DNA of 64,000 nt from Anthonomus grandis grandis (Eukaryota; Arthropoda; Insecta; Coleoptera; Curculionidae): positions 11,758,698-11,822,697 of the forward strand of contig NC_065564.1 of the NCBI RefSeq assembly GCF_022605725.1, given 5' to 3'. This document shows, piece by piece, positions 45,218 to 56,494 of the stretch. Below the pieces are notes generated by a model that saw only the letters and a program-made list of their open reading frames with translations, made no database searches and was not told the DNA's origin. The position numbers and the translations under genes were made by a program. The stretch's first letter is position 1. Each line of letters begins with the position of its first letter.

Positions 45218-46544
45218 AGTGGATGAGGCAGGTTCCTAAAAGAAAGTAAACGTTCGTCAGCCTCGAAAACTAAAGGTGTTGATTCTAATAATGATGTAAA
45301 AAGTGGGTAGTTGTTGTTAAAGTTGCTTATTTCCCATTTGGTTTCTTTGGATAATTTAATTCTGGATTGTGCATCTGCTTCAAAATTGTCTTTAGACTTT
45401 ATATAAGTGGCATATAAATAGATATTTTTACCCTCGCACCATTGCCAAATAATACGAGATAATTTATTTAGGGATTGGTGCTGCACACTTCCCATCTTAT
45501 TAATATAAGCCATGGCAGTTGTATTGTCAACTCGGAATAATATATTGCAATCTGAAGCATTTTCAGCAAAATGTTTTAAAACCAAATTAACAGCTTTTAG
45601 CTCTAAATAATTTATATGATAAGTTTTTCTCTTTCGGTCCAAAAACCATGTATTCTTTTTCCATTACAATATCCCCCCCAACCAGTATTCGAAGCATCAG
45701 AAAAAACTTCCATACAATAAGAATCTTTTTTTAATCGCATTATTAGCTGTAGATAAATTTGTTAGCCACCAATTAAAATCTTCTTTGAGTATAGAAGATA
45801 TTTCCATTTTTTTTTTTTTACCAAAGTTAGTTACCAAAAACATAGGTACTTTAAACTTTAAATTATGTTGTCACCAAAAACAAGAAGTATGTATGTTGCC
45901 AAAAACATACAATTTAAAATGTACGAATAATAATATTATTTCCCTTATTCGACAATTTCGAGAATTTGAAAATTTTCTTAGCAATTTTAAAACTTTTAAA
46001 ATTTTTTCTTTAGGTAGCGATACAGTCATTGTTGTAGAATTATATAAAAATCCTAAATATCGAACACAAGTTGAGGGACATAATACACTTGTAATTAACA
46101 ATAAAACCCAAGTTTTGTAATAATTTTATAGTCGACATGATACTATTATGGCACTCCTTTTGGGAATTACCAAATAGCAAAAAATCGTCTACAAATAGTA
46201 CACATGTGTGATTTCTGCTCCTTAAATAGGCTAGTATTGGTTTCATGATCTTGGTGAATACTAAGGGAGCAGAGTTTAAACTAAAGGGTAGACAATTGAT
46301 TTTTACATGGTGTTACTTTACTAATAGCTCCAATTTTTAAAAGGTCTTCAATAGACGAATTAATGGGACTTTTTTCAGAAACGGACCATTTACCATTTTT
46401 TAAAAAACCATATTTTTGAATAGGCTTTTTAATAAAAGGCAACGTATAACCTTGAATATATGATAAAATAAATTTGTCATTAGTAACTTCATGCCACTTA
46501 TTTACAAAATATTTTAATCTACCGGCATATACACTACCCAGCAA
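45169..46544 (-). pseudogene. DIRS reverse transcriptase and RNase H
   Basis: The RT starts near 46570 (VYAGRLKYFVNKWHEV). The catalytic motif is VLFVDDFLLFG (about 46190), then YLGFLYNSTTM. RNase H residues: INYLELKAVNLVL (Glu) and ILFRVDNTTAMAYI (Asp). Frameshifts occur near 46270, 46090 and 45650. A block of about 100 bp (45830-45930) with no counterpart in the protein interrupts the RT/RNase H connection and resembles sequence in the gag intron. Confidence 0.83.
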
Positions 46545-46549
46545 GGGGT

Positions 46550-47391
46550 TGCTTTACTGTCGACGTCGACGGAACCTCTCCATCTGTGTTTTGGGCAGTT
46601 CCCTCGGTTTCCTTTCCGTCCGTTGATCTGGATGGTTCTTCTGCTGTTGGCGTTGGAAATTCTTTTGTAATATTATATTATCTTATAGTATCTATATTAT
46701 ATTATTATAATTATCTTGTATAATTCTCTTGTAATATTGTCCAGCGCGGGTGCTCCCCTGCAACTGAGCTGGACCCCTGGAGTTTAAATGAGTGCGACTA
46801 ACAGGTTTCTTAGCAGTTTTCGGCTTAACCTGCTTAAGTTCCTCGCCATATTTTTCCAGGTTTTTTGCAGCCTTCACTCGTTCTTCTAATGCTTGACCAA
46901 ACAAAAAATTATCAGTAGGCACAGCAGAGAGCTTATCTTTCAGATCCTTATTCAAATTTATAGAAAAAAGACCTTTGCGTGTCATGGTGTCAAGATGGTG
47001 TAGATGACACAATAGGCGGCCAGCATTACTTAGGTATTGCATATATACGTTGTTGCCCCCCCCCCCTTTTTTCAGCTAGCATCAAAGTTAAGGCTTGGGA
47101 AATTGCTGATATGCTTGCAGCCACAAACTGCTGTTTTCGCACCAGGCGCTCATCTCTGCGGAGTATTTGAGCAGTTAAGGCTGCCTTAACCTCGGGATTT
47201 AACTGAGGTACTTCCAGAAACTTAAAATTTTTGGGTATTATATGTTTTTGGAGAAGAACTTGAATATTCTCCTCACTTAAACCATTCTGTAAAATATTAC
47301 TCCAGCGAGGGACTACTGCCTCATAAATTGGAGGTCCTAAGACGGTCTTATTTATTGGCTCATCGCCAAGTATCTGCAAAACCTCAGAACT
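46550..47391 (-). pseudogene. DIRS gag exon 2
   Basis: It follows a TTTTTGCAACATAG acceptor (exon begins 47391). Two overlapping frames join at a C10 run near 47060, where one base is gained or lost. Recognisable DIRS gag segments: ILGDEPINKTVLGPPIYEAV, LRRDERLVRKQQF and AGRLLCHLHHLDTMTRKGLF. The tail is Ser/Thr/Pro-rich and ends at a stop near 46550, overlapping the RT frame start. An AT-rich expansion near 46670-46720 is inserted in the tail. Confidence 0.8.
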
Positions 47392-47524
47392 CTATGTTGC
47401 AAAAACATAATTTTAAAATTAAGTTTATTTTTTCACTAAAAATAAACAAAGGTACAGGCATGTCCCCAAAAACACACTAAAAATATTCTGTTGCCACCAA
47501 AAACAATAACGACAATTTCAAAGT

Positions 47525-47786
47525 TTTGCACAATCTAAATAAAAGCAAAAAATTAAATATATTAGAAAATCTAGAAATAGCAAAACTAGAAATAAATACA
47601 CAAGTTAATTGTCTGAACGAACCTATTAACGCCCACTACCGAGAGGCGGCCAAAATTGTAAATTTATTTAAGTAGTTTCCTCGTTCCTGTGAATTTACTG
47701 TTTTTTTTTAAATGTTCTGTTAACCGCATTTAATCCTAGATGTCCCTATTAGTAATAGTATTAAATATCTGTGTATAATGTAATAC
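47525..47786 (+). pseudogene. Penelope endonuclease C-terminus
   Basis: Plus-strand frame with KLNILENLEIAKLEINTQ, matching the C-terminal part after GIY-YIG in Penelope proteins, ending at a TAG near 47674. This is a 5'-truncated Penelope copy. Its 3' tail resumes at 52299 on the other side of the P-like element. Confidence 0.6.
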
Positions 47787-48454
47787 CGTTGATTGAATAT
47801 TTGGGAAGATACGCAACCTTATGGGCTAAAGCGTGACCGCAAATATGCGTGAAAAATAGATGGTGATTCTCTCCAGTATGCGCGAAAATAATTTCGTCCG
47901 TCGCTTCTCATTAGTAATCGGCCGATCATCCCTGAGTCGTGTGGGAGAGTTTTTGCACAGGTTTGTGTTTGCCGTATTACAATTTGGTAGTTGTTAAAAA
48001 ATTTTCTTGGATATCGTTATCACAAATAGATAGATATATGTAAATGTGTTTAGTTTGTGAGACGATGGCTCCTTTAGGCAAAATTAATCAGTGTGCGTAT
48101 ATTAATTAAGATTTTGATTTATAACAACCTAAAATGGAAATCTAAAAATCTTTAAAAAAATCTAATTATTAACCTCACAGAAAATTATCTATTTTATCTT
48201 CAAAAATCAATCCGAACTCTTAAAGATATTGTCTCTTCATGTCTATGAGAGCCATTTTCTCTTTTTCTTTTTTTTACTTTAAGAAAATTTTAAATCAATA
48301 TATTATGTTTATGGTCTTTAGTGTTTTAAGTATTTTCAATAATTGTTTTCATGATGAAATTCATTCATGAAAAAGATAAAAATAAAGCCTATAAAGCCTT
48401 TAAAGTTATTGAGAAACTGGTTATAGTACGAAAGGTAGCTTTCCTAATTAAAAA

Positions 48455-49620
48455 AAATAACATATTAAATGAATGTCGAGTAATGTTTTCATTCTTGGAG
48501 AGATTATATTTGAGCTTGAAGAAGGTCACTTTGCTGCAGCGGTATTCTCCGACTTCTCTAAAGACTTTGACTGTGTCAACCATGGAATACTGCTCGGTAA
48601 GCTTTCTAGATATGGGTTTAGGGGAGTTGCTCTAGAATGGTTAAAATTTTGTTTTGTTAGACAGAAAAAAGTTTGTTTGGCCAAATGGCAGTTTGTCTGA
48701 ACTTTGTGTAGTAAGCAGGGTTCGTTTCTCGGTCCTATTTTATTTCTATTGTATATAAATGACCTGGCGTCTCTCCAGATAAGAGGATTCTTCACTATTT
48801 TTGCAGATGACACCACTATCTTATGGGCAGACAATAACAAAAGCACATTAACAAGAACAATTTTTAAAGATTTATTAATGATTAGACAGTGGTTTGATGC
48901 TAATTTGTTATCTTTAAACATAGATAAGACTAAATTGTTAAGTTTTTATGTTCAGAGCAGTTCATGATTCACAACAAAGAATTGGAAGTGAATAATTTTA
49001 ACAGATTTCTTGGAATTGTTATCGATCATAAACCTAAGTTTTATGGAGATATGTCAGGAGGCAAAAACTGGCTAGACGATGTTATGCTGTTAGAGTGGTT
49101 TTAAATGAACTGAGATTGATATCTGCAAAAACGGTCTATTTTTTTTTGTCGAAAGTTGGAACTTACTTTCATACAAAAATACCTACAGTATGGAATAACA
49201 TTTTGGAGTTGCATTAGTAAACGGCTTTTTGACTCGATGTTTGTTTTTAAAAAACGAGCCATTAAATATATTATGTGTCATAAATCTCCACAGGACATGC
49301 AGACCCCTATTTAAAGATACTTTCCTTGTGTTGCTTGTTTATTGTTGAGTCTGCTTGCCTAATATACAAAAAATATAAATTGTATCTTCAAAATAATGGC
49401 TCTTTAAAATATTATAATATTAGAAAAAAATACAATATTCCAATGCCCATCCCGAAAAGTGAACTAAGAATTCTCTTATTTACTTGAGCATAAAAATTTT
49501 TAATCATTTTCCAAATGTCATAGAAGTCTCTAGAAGTTCTCCTCGCTTTAAAAAGTCCTTAACGAAACTTCTTAAAAGCAAGTATTTTTATAGCATTAGA
49601 ATTTTTTGAAGATAGTTAGG
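48455..49620 (+). pseudogene. LINE RT fragment inside P-like element
   Basis: A 5'-truncated Jockey-type LINE. RT motifs: AVFSDFSKDFDCVNHGILL, KQGSFLGPILFLLYINDL, FTIFADDTTILWADN (catalytic) and LSLNIDKTKLL. The sequence continues with a diverged C-terminus to about 49620, and the 3' end is near 49895 (TTTATGAATAAAGTATG). Stops and frameshifts are frequent. Different from the intact LINE at 32832. Confidence 0.8.
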
Positions 49621-49989
49621 AATAGGCCAATAGTATATAATTAGTTTTTAGTAAAGATGTAAAGGTTAGAATTTGTGATGTTACTCTAAAAAATTTGTAA
49701 GTCGTCTTGCTTTGAAATTGAAAATACATTTTGTGTTTATACTAGTATATTGAACCCACTATTGTGTATTGTTTTTAAATTATGTGTTAGTAATATGTCA
49801 TTTAATGTGCCTATTTTATATCATAGAAGTACCATGTCAACAAGTAGGTACCATGTATTTATGAATAAAGTATGTTTTGAATTTTTTGAAATTCGAAATT
49901 GTTTTTAAAAGAGAGAGAGGTATATAATATTGAATAGGGATGATTCCAACTACTCACTAGAAATTACCTCGTTGAAAAAGTAATTAAAA

Positions 49990-52010
49990 GGGTTATTCAA
50001 AACTGCAAGTGGCCAACATGGCGTCAACAAGAAGAAAAAAAGTTGATTATGACTCTCTAAAGAAGGAACGTCGTATTTAAAAGTTAAAGATGTTAACTTG
50101 TAAATGAGAGAAAGTGTTTACAACAATGTATAAATGATTTTATTTTATATTTTCAAATAACGCCAGAAAAAAATAAAAAACCATTTTGCCAAATTTCACC
50201 TTTTTCCTGAATATTAGGAAGTATTTGGCATTTTTCCAATTTTTAGATTGCATTTATTCAATCATTGCATTTATATTGCGCAAATTTCGCCTAATTAAAC
50301 CATTTACTGCTCATCCTTACTTTGGACATCCTGTATAATCGCGATGAGACCCTTCATACTGTTAAACAAAATATTTGTTTTTTTTTCTTATATTAACTTT
50401 TTTTAGTTTTAAGAATTAGTAATTAAGTGTTTGCCTGTATTGCAAATTAAAATGTGGCCTATTTTCTATATTTTATAGTGTTGTTACACCCTTATTCAAA
50501 ACCTTTTAAATTTTGCGATTTTATTTTTATATTAATTTCAATTAAAGGTATCTATTTTTCAATATTTTTGTCCAAAAAAAGTGTACTTCACAGATCTCAC
50601 TACCCTAAACAGTTTTTGAGATATTGGCTGGTTTCACAAACCCGTATTGTCAAAAATCACATTACGGGCTACTTTTTGCAAAAAATTATTGACTCTAAAA
50701 AACTATAGTACCGTATATAGATATTAAATCTTTAATTATTGAATTTACTCTTTATATTTACGTGAAACCTACCTATATCATCACTTTTATTTAATATTTT
50801 TGTTAATTTTCTAATTAATAAACAAAAGCTTATTGAATTTTTGTTTTGTTTTTATTTATTTATTTTTGTCTCAAAAAAGGATTTTGGTAAGTAATTATTT
50901 GTTCATAAAATTTAAGTTGTAAGAGATAGCACCTTCCAATACATTACTTGACCACCACATTTATCTAGTTATTTATGCGAGATCACAGCGCATTTAAATA
51001 TTGGCAATAACAAAATAAATAAAAGCGCTATTATCATCATCGCCCTTGTCTTAAAAAAATAACAAAACGGCCGGGCGCCCAAAGATTCCCGCGTCGTTAT
51101 ACTGCAAATGGTCAATATAGCGCGACAAAGAAAAACAAAACAAGTTGATGATGGCTCTTTAAAGACAGAACGTCGTATTTTAAATTTAAAGGTGTCATCG
51201 TATAGGCCAGAAAAAGTGGTCACAATAATTTATTCATTTAATAAATACTTTTGTCATATATTTTGAAATAACGCCAGAAACAAAAATAAAATCATTTTGC
51301 CAAATTTCAGTTTGCTTAACTTTCCTCTAATTATACCACCTCTATTGACGTCCTGTATAACCGTGATGCGGGGTCTTTAAACAAAATGTTTTTTTTTGTT
51401 ACTAGGTATCTTTTTATAGTTTTAAGTATAGTTGTAACAACTGGTAATAGAGAATTTTCCTGTGTCGCTTAAAACTTAAAATGTGGCCTATTTTCTATTT
51501 CTATTAACATCCTCACTCACAACCCCTTACTTTACAGATCTCACTACGCTGCACAATTTTTCAGATATTGAATCACATGACAAAATTACTTTTTACAAAA
51601 AATTATTGATCAAGAAGTTATATTACCATCGGTATTAAGTCTTATGAATTATTTCAATTATTCTTTATAATATTTACGTGAAACCTACTTATATTTAAAA
51701 TTTGTTCCACATATTTTTTGTATATTAGTTTTTAGTTAATTAAGTGCAACGGGCTTTTTATTTAAAAACTTGACCCTCTTGAACACAAAATGGACGAAAC
51801 ATAATGTTTGTTGGAATTATAACTTGTATTAAACTTTGCTGGTAATTTTGTAAAAATAGCTTTTTATATATATTTTTGTATTAATTTTTGTCTCAAAACA
51901 TATTTTGGTCAGTAATTATTTCTTTTTAAAATTTAACTTTTAAGAAATTTCAATATGCCTCCACCCTTAAGTATATCACTTATCACTTGACCACCACATA
52001 AATGACACCG
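49990..52010. repeat. Tandem duplication in P-like subterminal region
   Basis: Two diverged copies of a ~1-kb block. AACGCCAGAAA occurs at about 50160 and 51270. CGTCGTATTTTAAA-type text occurs at about 50070 and 51170. A CTTGACCACCACAT motif occurs at 50948 and 51987. The sister element at 18525 carries only one copy (about 18800-19260). Confidence 0.7.
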
Positions 52011-52298
52011 TGCTGTATGTTCAAAAAAAAATAATAAAAACATAGTTGGCAGCATCATCCCATATCTTAAAAAAATATCCAACACGGCCGCGTAACCGGA
52101 GATTCCAGCGTCGTTGAAAACCTGACTCAAAGAAGCCAAAAGCCAAGTCCACGCAGCTAAAATAAATCGTTCCTAGATTTGACGCTTCGCGGCAGCACCA
52201 CACGGTGCACGAAACTGAACGGCAATCCGATAGTCGACTGGGTACACATTTTAACACAGGATTGCGTATCCTCCCAAATATTCAATCAACGGTAATAC

Positions 52299-52580
52299 CC
52301 ATGTAAAGTTTTTTTAAAAAACCAAAATCCGTTATTGTTTGTAAATACGGTGTTGACATGTTTTTAGATTGATATATTGTCATGTTATGTGTGTGCCCTT
52401 TTTTTAACCTTTTTATGGACATTTTGTAATAATATCATGTAAGTTTTACTATGTTTTTAATTAATTTATTAGTTTAATAACAACCTTTCATATTCTACTT
52501 ACATAGTTTTCCCTTGACAATGGTTTAACAACCGAAACTCGTCGGGATTCTTGAAATAAAGATTGTGAAGTAAACAGGAC
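52299..52580 (+). repeat. Penelope 3' tail with hammerhead-like motif
   Basis: Continues the Penelope fragment after the P-like insertion. It ends around TTCTTGAAATAAAG. The motif CCCTTGACAATGG to CGAAACTCGTCGGG at 52511-52546 has the hammerhead layout. Confidence 0.5.
52511..52546 (+). ncRNA. Degenerate hammerhead-like motif
   Basis: Stem I CCC/GGG, stem II GGTT/AACC with loop TAAC, CGAAAC, two-pair stem III around TC, and a cleavage-site-like GTC before GGG. The first core strand reads TTGACAA rather than CTGANGA, so it is probably inactive. Confidence 0.4.
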
Positions 52581-52775
52581 CCTTCGTCTATTATTTTGCT
52601 TTACATAATGGTACTTCACCCTGGAGAAATTTATGATAATAATATATATATGTACTTATGTTACCAAAAACATACTCAAAATATTATGTTCTCACCAAAA
52701 ACAACAAGTATGTATGTTGCCAAAAACATACAATTTAAAATGTACGTCACCAAAAATGTACAATATGGTACTTAC

Positions 52776-53060
52776 TGTTTAACTGGTGAACATCCACCCT
52801 AACTGTTTCACGAACAGAGTGGCGAGGCGACAAATCACTATCATACGGTGAAGAATATGCACTGGGTTCTCCGGCATCACCGCCTCTAGAGCTCCATACT
52901 CCCCATACTCTCCAAACGTCGCCTTTTTTCCCGACTATTAATTTCATCTAATTGTCGTTGCATTTCGGCCAATCGTTTTTCTAAACGCCGATTTTTCCGT
53001 TCTCTAGATCAACTACGAGAATGTTGTCGTTTACGGCTGTGCTTAGGCCTATTTATTTAA
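52776..53060 (-). pseudogene. DIRS gag exon 1
   Basis: Minus strand. An Arg/Ser-rich start is followed by a coiled coil (NRRLEKRLAEMQRQLDEI), then after a frameshift near 52925 GGDAGEPSAYSSPYDSDLSP. It ends at the donor at 52776. One in-frame TGA near 53010. The native start is not certain. Confidence 0.65.
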
Positions 53061-53439
53061 TGAACAATGAACAACACGGTAACACGGTACAAATAAAAAT
53101 CGATAATTTCGAAAAGCAGAGCAGTACATATAGTCGACTCGACACACAAACATAAGTAAGGCAGAGACAACCAAAGAGACGTGCAACTAGATAGAAATTT
53201 TTATCCTATTGTTGTTGCTCTCTTTAATCTGTATATACTGTATTTCGTTGTCTCTCTCTTCCTTTATAAAAGGTGAGCTAAGGTGGCGCCACAATACTAA
53301 TCTTTCGCAATGCTAAATGTATTTAATTATCAGAGCAGTCAAGAGAAAACATTCTTCCATCTCCGTCTAAATGAATACAAAAATACGGGATAGCTTGTGT
53401 CCAATTCTCTAGTATGTAATGTAAACAAGGTATGGAATG

Positions 53440-53556
53440 GACTTAGGTATGCAGGACCGGGGGGGTTTTTTATTTGCTTTGAATTTGTGTGAGACTCGAT
53501 GCCATCGGAGATACTACCTGTTCTACTTATTTACGAGACAAGGCTGAAATATAATT
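53440..53556 (-). repeat. DIRS right inverted terminal repeat
   Basis: The inverted counterpart of the left repeat, e.g. CTACCTGTTCTACTTATT at 53515-53532. The outer end (53533-53556) is mirrored in the internal complementary region. 53061-53439 is untranslated DIRS sequence with a tract of TCTC-rich DNA. Confidence 0.85.
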
Positions 53557-54004
53557 CACAATATCATATTCATCCATATTAATACAATCATATAATTAAA
53601 ATGTTGTTGATTATTGCTATGGTTGATACATCAAGTCAGGTTTCTTCGATGGGATGTACTTGGTTTGCAAGGCTCCTTAATTCATATAAGTCTTAAAGGT
53701 TAAGATAACTTATATTGGGCATCTTATATTATTTTGGTCCTTGAAATTAAATTTCTTTAATTTCTGGCAGTATCAAAGGTTTTTCTCTTATTAATTGGAC
53801 AATATTGGAATATATCTTGTTGGAAAATTAGTTTGATTTCACAATTTGTAAGAATTTGGACTAGAGTTGGTTAATTCTAGTATTATTATTAATATTAATA
53901 TTATTTTATTAGATAAAAGCCAAGAATTTACATTCCGTATAGCTCTATCAACTAAGTAGGCATTACAATATATTTCAATAAATCTTCAAATGTCAGCTTC
54001 CAAA
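53557..54004. other. No gene recognised
   Basis: AT-rich sequence to the right of the DIRS. Nothing identified. Confidence 0.4.
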
Positions 54005-54160
54005 TTTAAACTCTGAACATGTCCAATTTATCCAGACGATTCTTAAAACAGTTTACAGAAGGAGCAGTTATGACATCTACGGGTAACGAATTCCAAACAT
54101 CAAACACTCTATTAGGCAAAAACATTTGACGTGTTTTTGTTTTATACCTCTGTTTTTTTA
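54005..54160 (-). pseudogene. LINE ORF2 C-terminal tail
   Basis: The minus strand encodes RQMFLPNRVFDVWNSLP and then NCFKNRLDKLDMF, the closing motif common at the end of many LINE ORF2 proteins. The rest of the element is absent. It truncates the env remnant beside it. Confidence 0.65.
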
Positions 54161-55290
54161 ACTTTTTTGATCGGTAAAATCAAAAATTGTTCATTAGCAA
54201 TTTGTTCAATAATGGGTTGAACTAAGTGAGTTTGTATTGGTATGCAGCTTGTCGGTGGACATTTGTTTAACAGCTCTGTAGTACAACTGTCTTGCGGATG
54301 GAAGTTCTTGAGGCAATATAATCTTTTTAATTTCTGAACATATGTTGTCTTCAAACTGAATGCTTCTTCTTATGCCAAATAAGGATATCTTGGGTTAATG
54401 ATGGAATTATTTTGTATAATAGGAAGTAAATGATGAAAGGGGGACTGTTTAAGTTTTAATATAGGGACATGTAAAGCAAACATTATTTTATGATCAGAAA
54501 AACTTATTTCTGTTCCAAGAAATTGATAGTATGACAGAATATTCTTAAAATTTGATAATGCATTATTAGAGTCATAAATGAGTCTGAGACTTTTGACCAT
54601 TTCTTTAATTTCATTAACAGATATTACAGAATTATGGACAGTATGAAGTTTTGCGAAGGTAATTTCAAGCATTTTCAAGATTATCTAAAAAGTTAATTAA
54701 ATTTTGGCAATCTCTATAATTATTTCTATCTTTTTGTAGTTTTGTTATTACATCATTATAATATTTTTCATCATCTGCATTAAGTTTACCAAATAACCAT
54801 TTACTCACTCTACCTACTATATTACATAGTCCTGTGTTAACTCTATCATTAGGTTCAAGATTTATTAATTTATCTTGTGTAATATTTATTAAATATTCTG
54901 TTCTTAATATTAAATTGTGAGTAACTACAGGGTTTGAAGATTTTGCTTGGTTAATTCGATTTTTTAATTTATTAAAATATATTTAAATACTATTATTTCT
55001 TTTTATTTGAAAGTTGCTGTTTTATTAAAGTTGTATCTATGTAATGAAAAAAAGTATGCTTAATATGTATTATTTTAGATAGTTCTAGAGAGATAGAAAG
55101 AATGGGACTTTTAATGGTGGCTAACTTAACATCGTCACTACGTGTCTCTTGAAGTTCTTGGAAAATTACAAGCATCAGCGTCAGTAGGATCTTCAAGTGC
55201 ATTTTTATCCTCCTGTAAAGATTTGTCTTATTTAGTCTTAGGTCTTGGAGCAAGATTTTTATGATTTCCAGAATTATTATCATATTTTAA
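54160..55290 (-). pseudogene. Errantivirus-like env remnant
   Basis: Remnant of an envelope gene of the insect Gypsy/errantivirus type (F-like fusion glycoprotein), spread over at least three minus-strand frames (about 55283-54993, 54960-54690, 54678-54155). Frameshifts and stops separate them, so it is not functional. The central part has the Gly/Lys/Asn-Ala-Asp-Asp cluster seen after the cleavage site in such proteins. The C-terminal part has the paired Cys region near 54255. The transmembrane end is cut off by the LINE tail. Neighbouring pol pieces at 56440 and 63410 probably belong to the same provirus. Confidence 0.6.
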
Positions 55291-56439
55291 TGCAGCTTTT
55301 AGTTTTAGTGTGAGTCCTCGCCATAGAATCGCCTATTAATTTGTGACTTTAGCCTTTCCTGGCTTGTCGGCATCTTCACCACCATGGTGACTTTTGTGGC
55401 CTGGTATAGTTGATATAGTTGATTTATTGGACACGGCTATACTCTCTAGGATAGTCTATTAGTCTCTTACTAATCTAGATTTTATCTTGGTGATCGCCTT
55501 TATTGCCGCTTATAACTACTAGAAATATTTATTTTCACTATATTCATTTACTACTATTAATTTCCTATTTAAATATCGCGCCAATATTCCGAACTGCACT
55601 GCACTGAATATTAACTTACTTCCCAGCGGCTACGCGGCTACTTATAAACGCTGTGCGGAAGATTCAGTAACCAGTAACCTGCTCCAGAGATGTCGCGCCG
55701 TATAACTGTTTGTGTCATTTCGGAATGACGAAGAACCGGTGGTATTGGCGGCGGTGCGAATATCATTACAGTATAACTAGTGTTTGATAAAAATTGAAAA
55801 AAAAAGAAACAAACTCACTACAGTATATTTTCAAAGTTAAATCATTAAATTAATTAAAACTATAATATTAATTCACTTACCGAAGAAGGGAAAATTTGAT
55901 AAACACAGACCGCGTTTAATACGAGTGTGTCGAGGTATCATTCCCCAGTGGGGTGATCTTCGTACATTTTTAAGGTGATTATGCGCAGGTTCTTTTTTTC
56001 TTTTTTTTTAACAAAGGATAAAGTAAACCGAGCTTCGAATATTAGAATTTATTAAAAATAAAAGAAAATGTATATCGGTTTCTTGCACGGCCAATTCTGA
56101 CACAGGCTTCGCTCTCCAAGCCCACCTTTGTGAATCTGCTTACAAAACATTGCCTTCGATAAATGTGATAGCTTCCTCATCGATCCTGTAAATACAAAAA
56201 AAAGAGAAGAAAATGTAAATACAATAGTACCCCATTTTTAACCTTTAGTCGTTATACACCTATATATTTACTTATACATTACCATCAGTGTAAAGCATCC
56301 ATGCTTTCAATACTTGCGTCCATGTTTTGAATACTTTAATATTTATTTAATTTACACTAATAATACTACTAATACTACAAAGTATTATTCAAATCAACAT
56401 TTACATTTTACAGAGTATTTTACCAACCTTTTATCATTG
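55291..56439. other. Probable spacer of env-bearing element
   Basis: No clear gene. A GC-richer block lies at about 55600-55780. A possible minus-strand exon-like segment follows a TTTACAG acceptor near 56190 and runs toward 56060. This may be untranslated or spliced leader sequence of the retroelement. Confidence 0.3.
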
Positions 56440-56494
56440 TTAATCTGTTTATTATCTTTTTCTTCATCGCTGTTTAGAATATCCAACAAATCAG
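56440..56494 (-). pseudogene. Pol C-terminal end, errantivirus-like
   Basis: A short acidic minus-strand segment immediately outside the left end of the DNA element at 56499. It continues the frame that stops at 63410 on the other side, as expected for one pol gene split by the insertion. Confidence 0.5.

Larger units (their letters stand above)
47787..52291 (+). mobile_element. P-like element, second THAP-family copy
   Basis: The ends CGTTGATTGAATATTTGG and complement are flanked by GTAATAC (47780-47786 and 52292-52298). The left 320 bp matches the gene-start end of the 18525-22441 element: the THAP initiator region reappears at 48065 (encoding MAPLGKINQCAY) and then breaks off at about 48099. 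The right part matches that element's other end. The orientation is opposite to the first copy. A LINE fragment lies within, and no catalytic domain remains. Confidence 0.88.
47392..52775 (-). other. DIRS gag intron holding nested elements
   Basis: Donor GTAAGT (minus strand, 52775-52770) and acceptor CATAG (47393-47392) border a span with no gag sequence. Gag resumes on both sides. Without the Penelope and P-like insertions the intron is only several hundred bp. Repeated TGTTTTTGGTGAC-type motifs mark both intron edges. Confidence 0.65.
43551..53556 (-). mobile_element. DIRS retrotransposon with nested insertions
   Basis: A tyrosine-recombinase retrotransposon. Inverted terminal repeats lie at 43551-43705 and 53440-53556, and an internal complementary region at 43779-43895. 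Gag, RT/RNase H and tyrosine recombinase follow in that order on the minus strand. There is no target duplication, as expected for this class. The terminal trinucleotide ATT (43551-43553 and 53554-53556) also occurs at the junction inside the complementary region. About 4.5 kb belongs to the P-like insertion and more to a Penelope fragment, leaving a DIRS of normal size. Confidence 0.9.

Noticed and set aside
45785..46120. Plus-strand open frame of 111 codons.
   Set aside because: It is antisense to the DIRS RT, whose minus-strand frames show the real motifs.
18525..52291. The inverted ends at 18525 and 52291 looked like one giant 34-kb element.
   Set aside because: Each end pairs locally by its own target duplication (GTGCCAT with 22442-22448; GTAATAC with 47780-47786), so these are two separate elements in opposite orientation.
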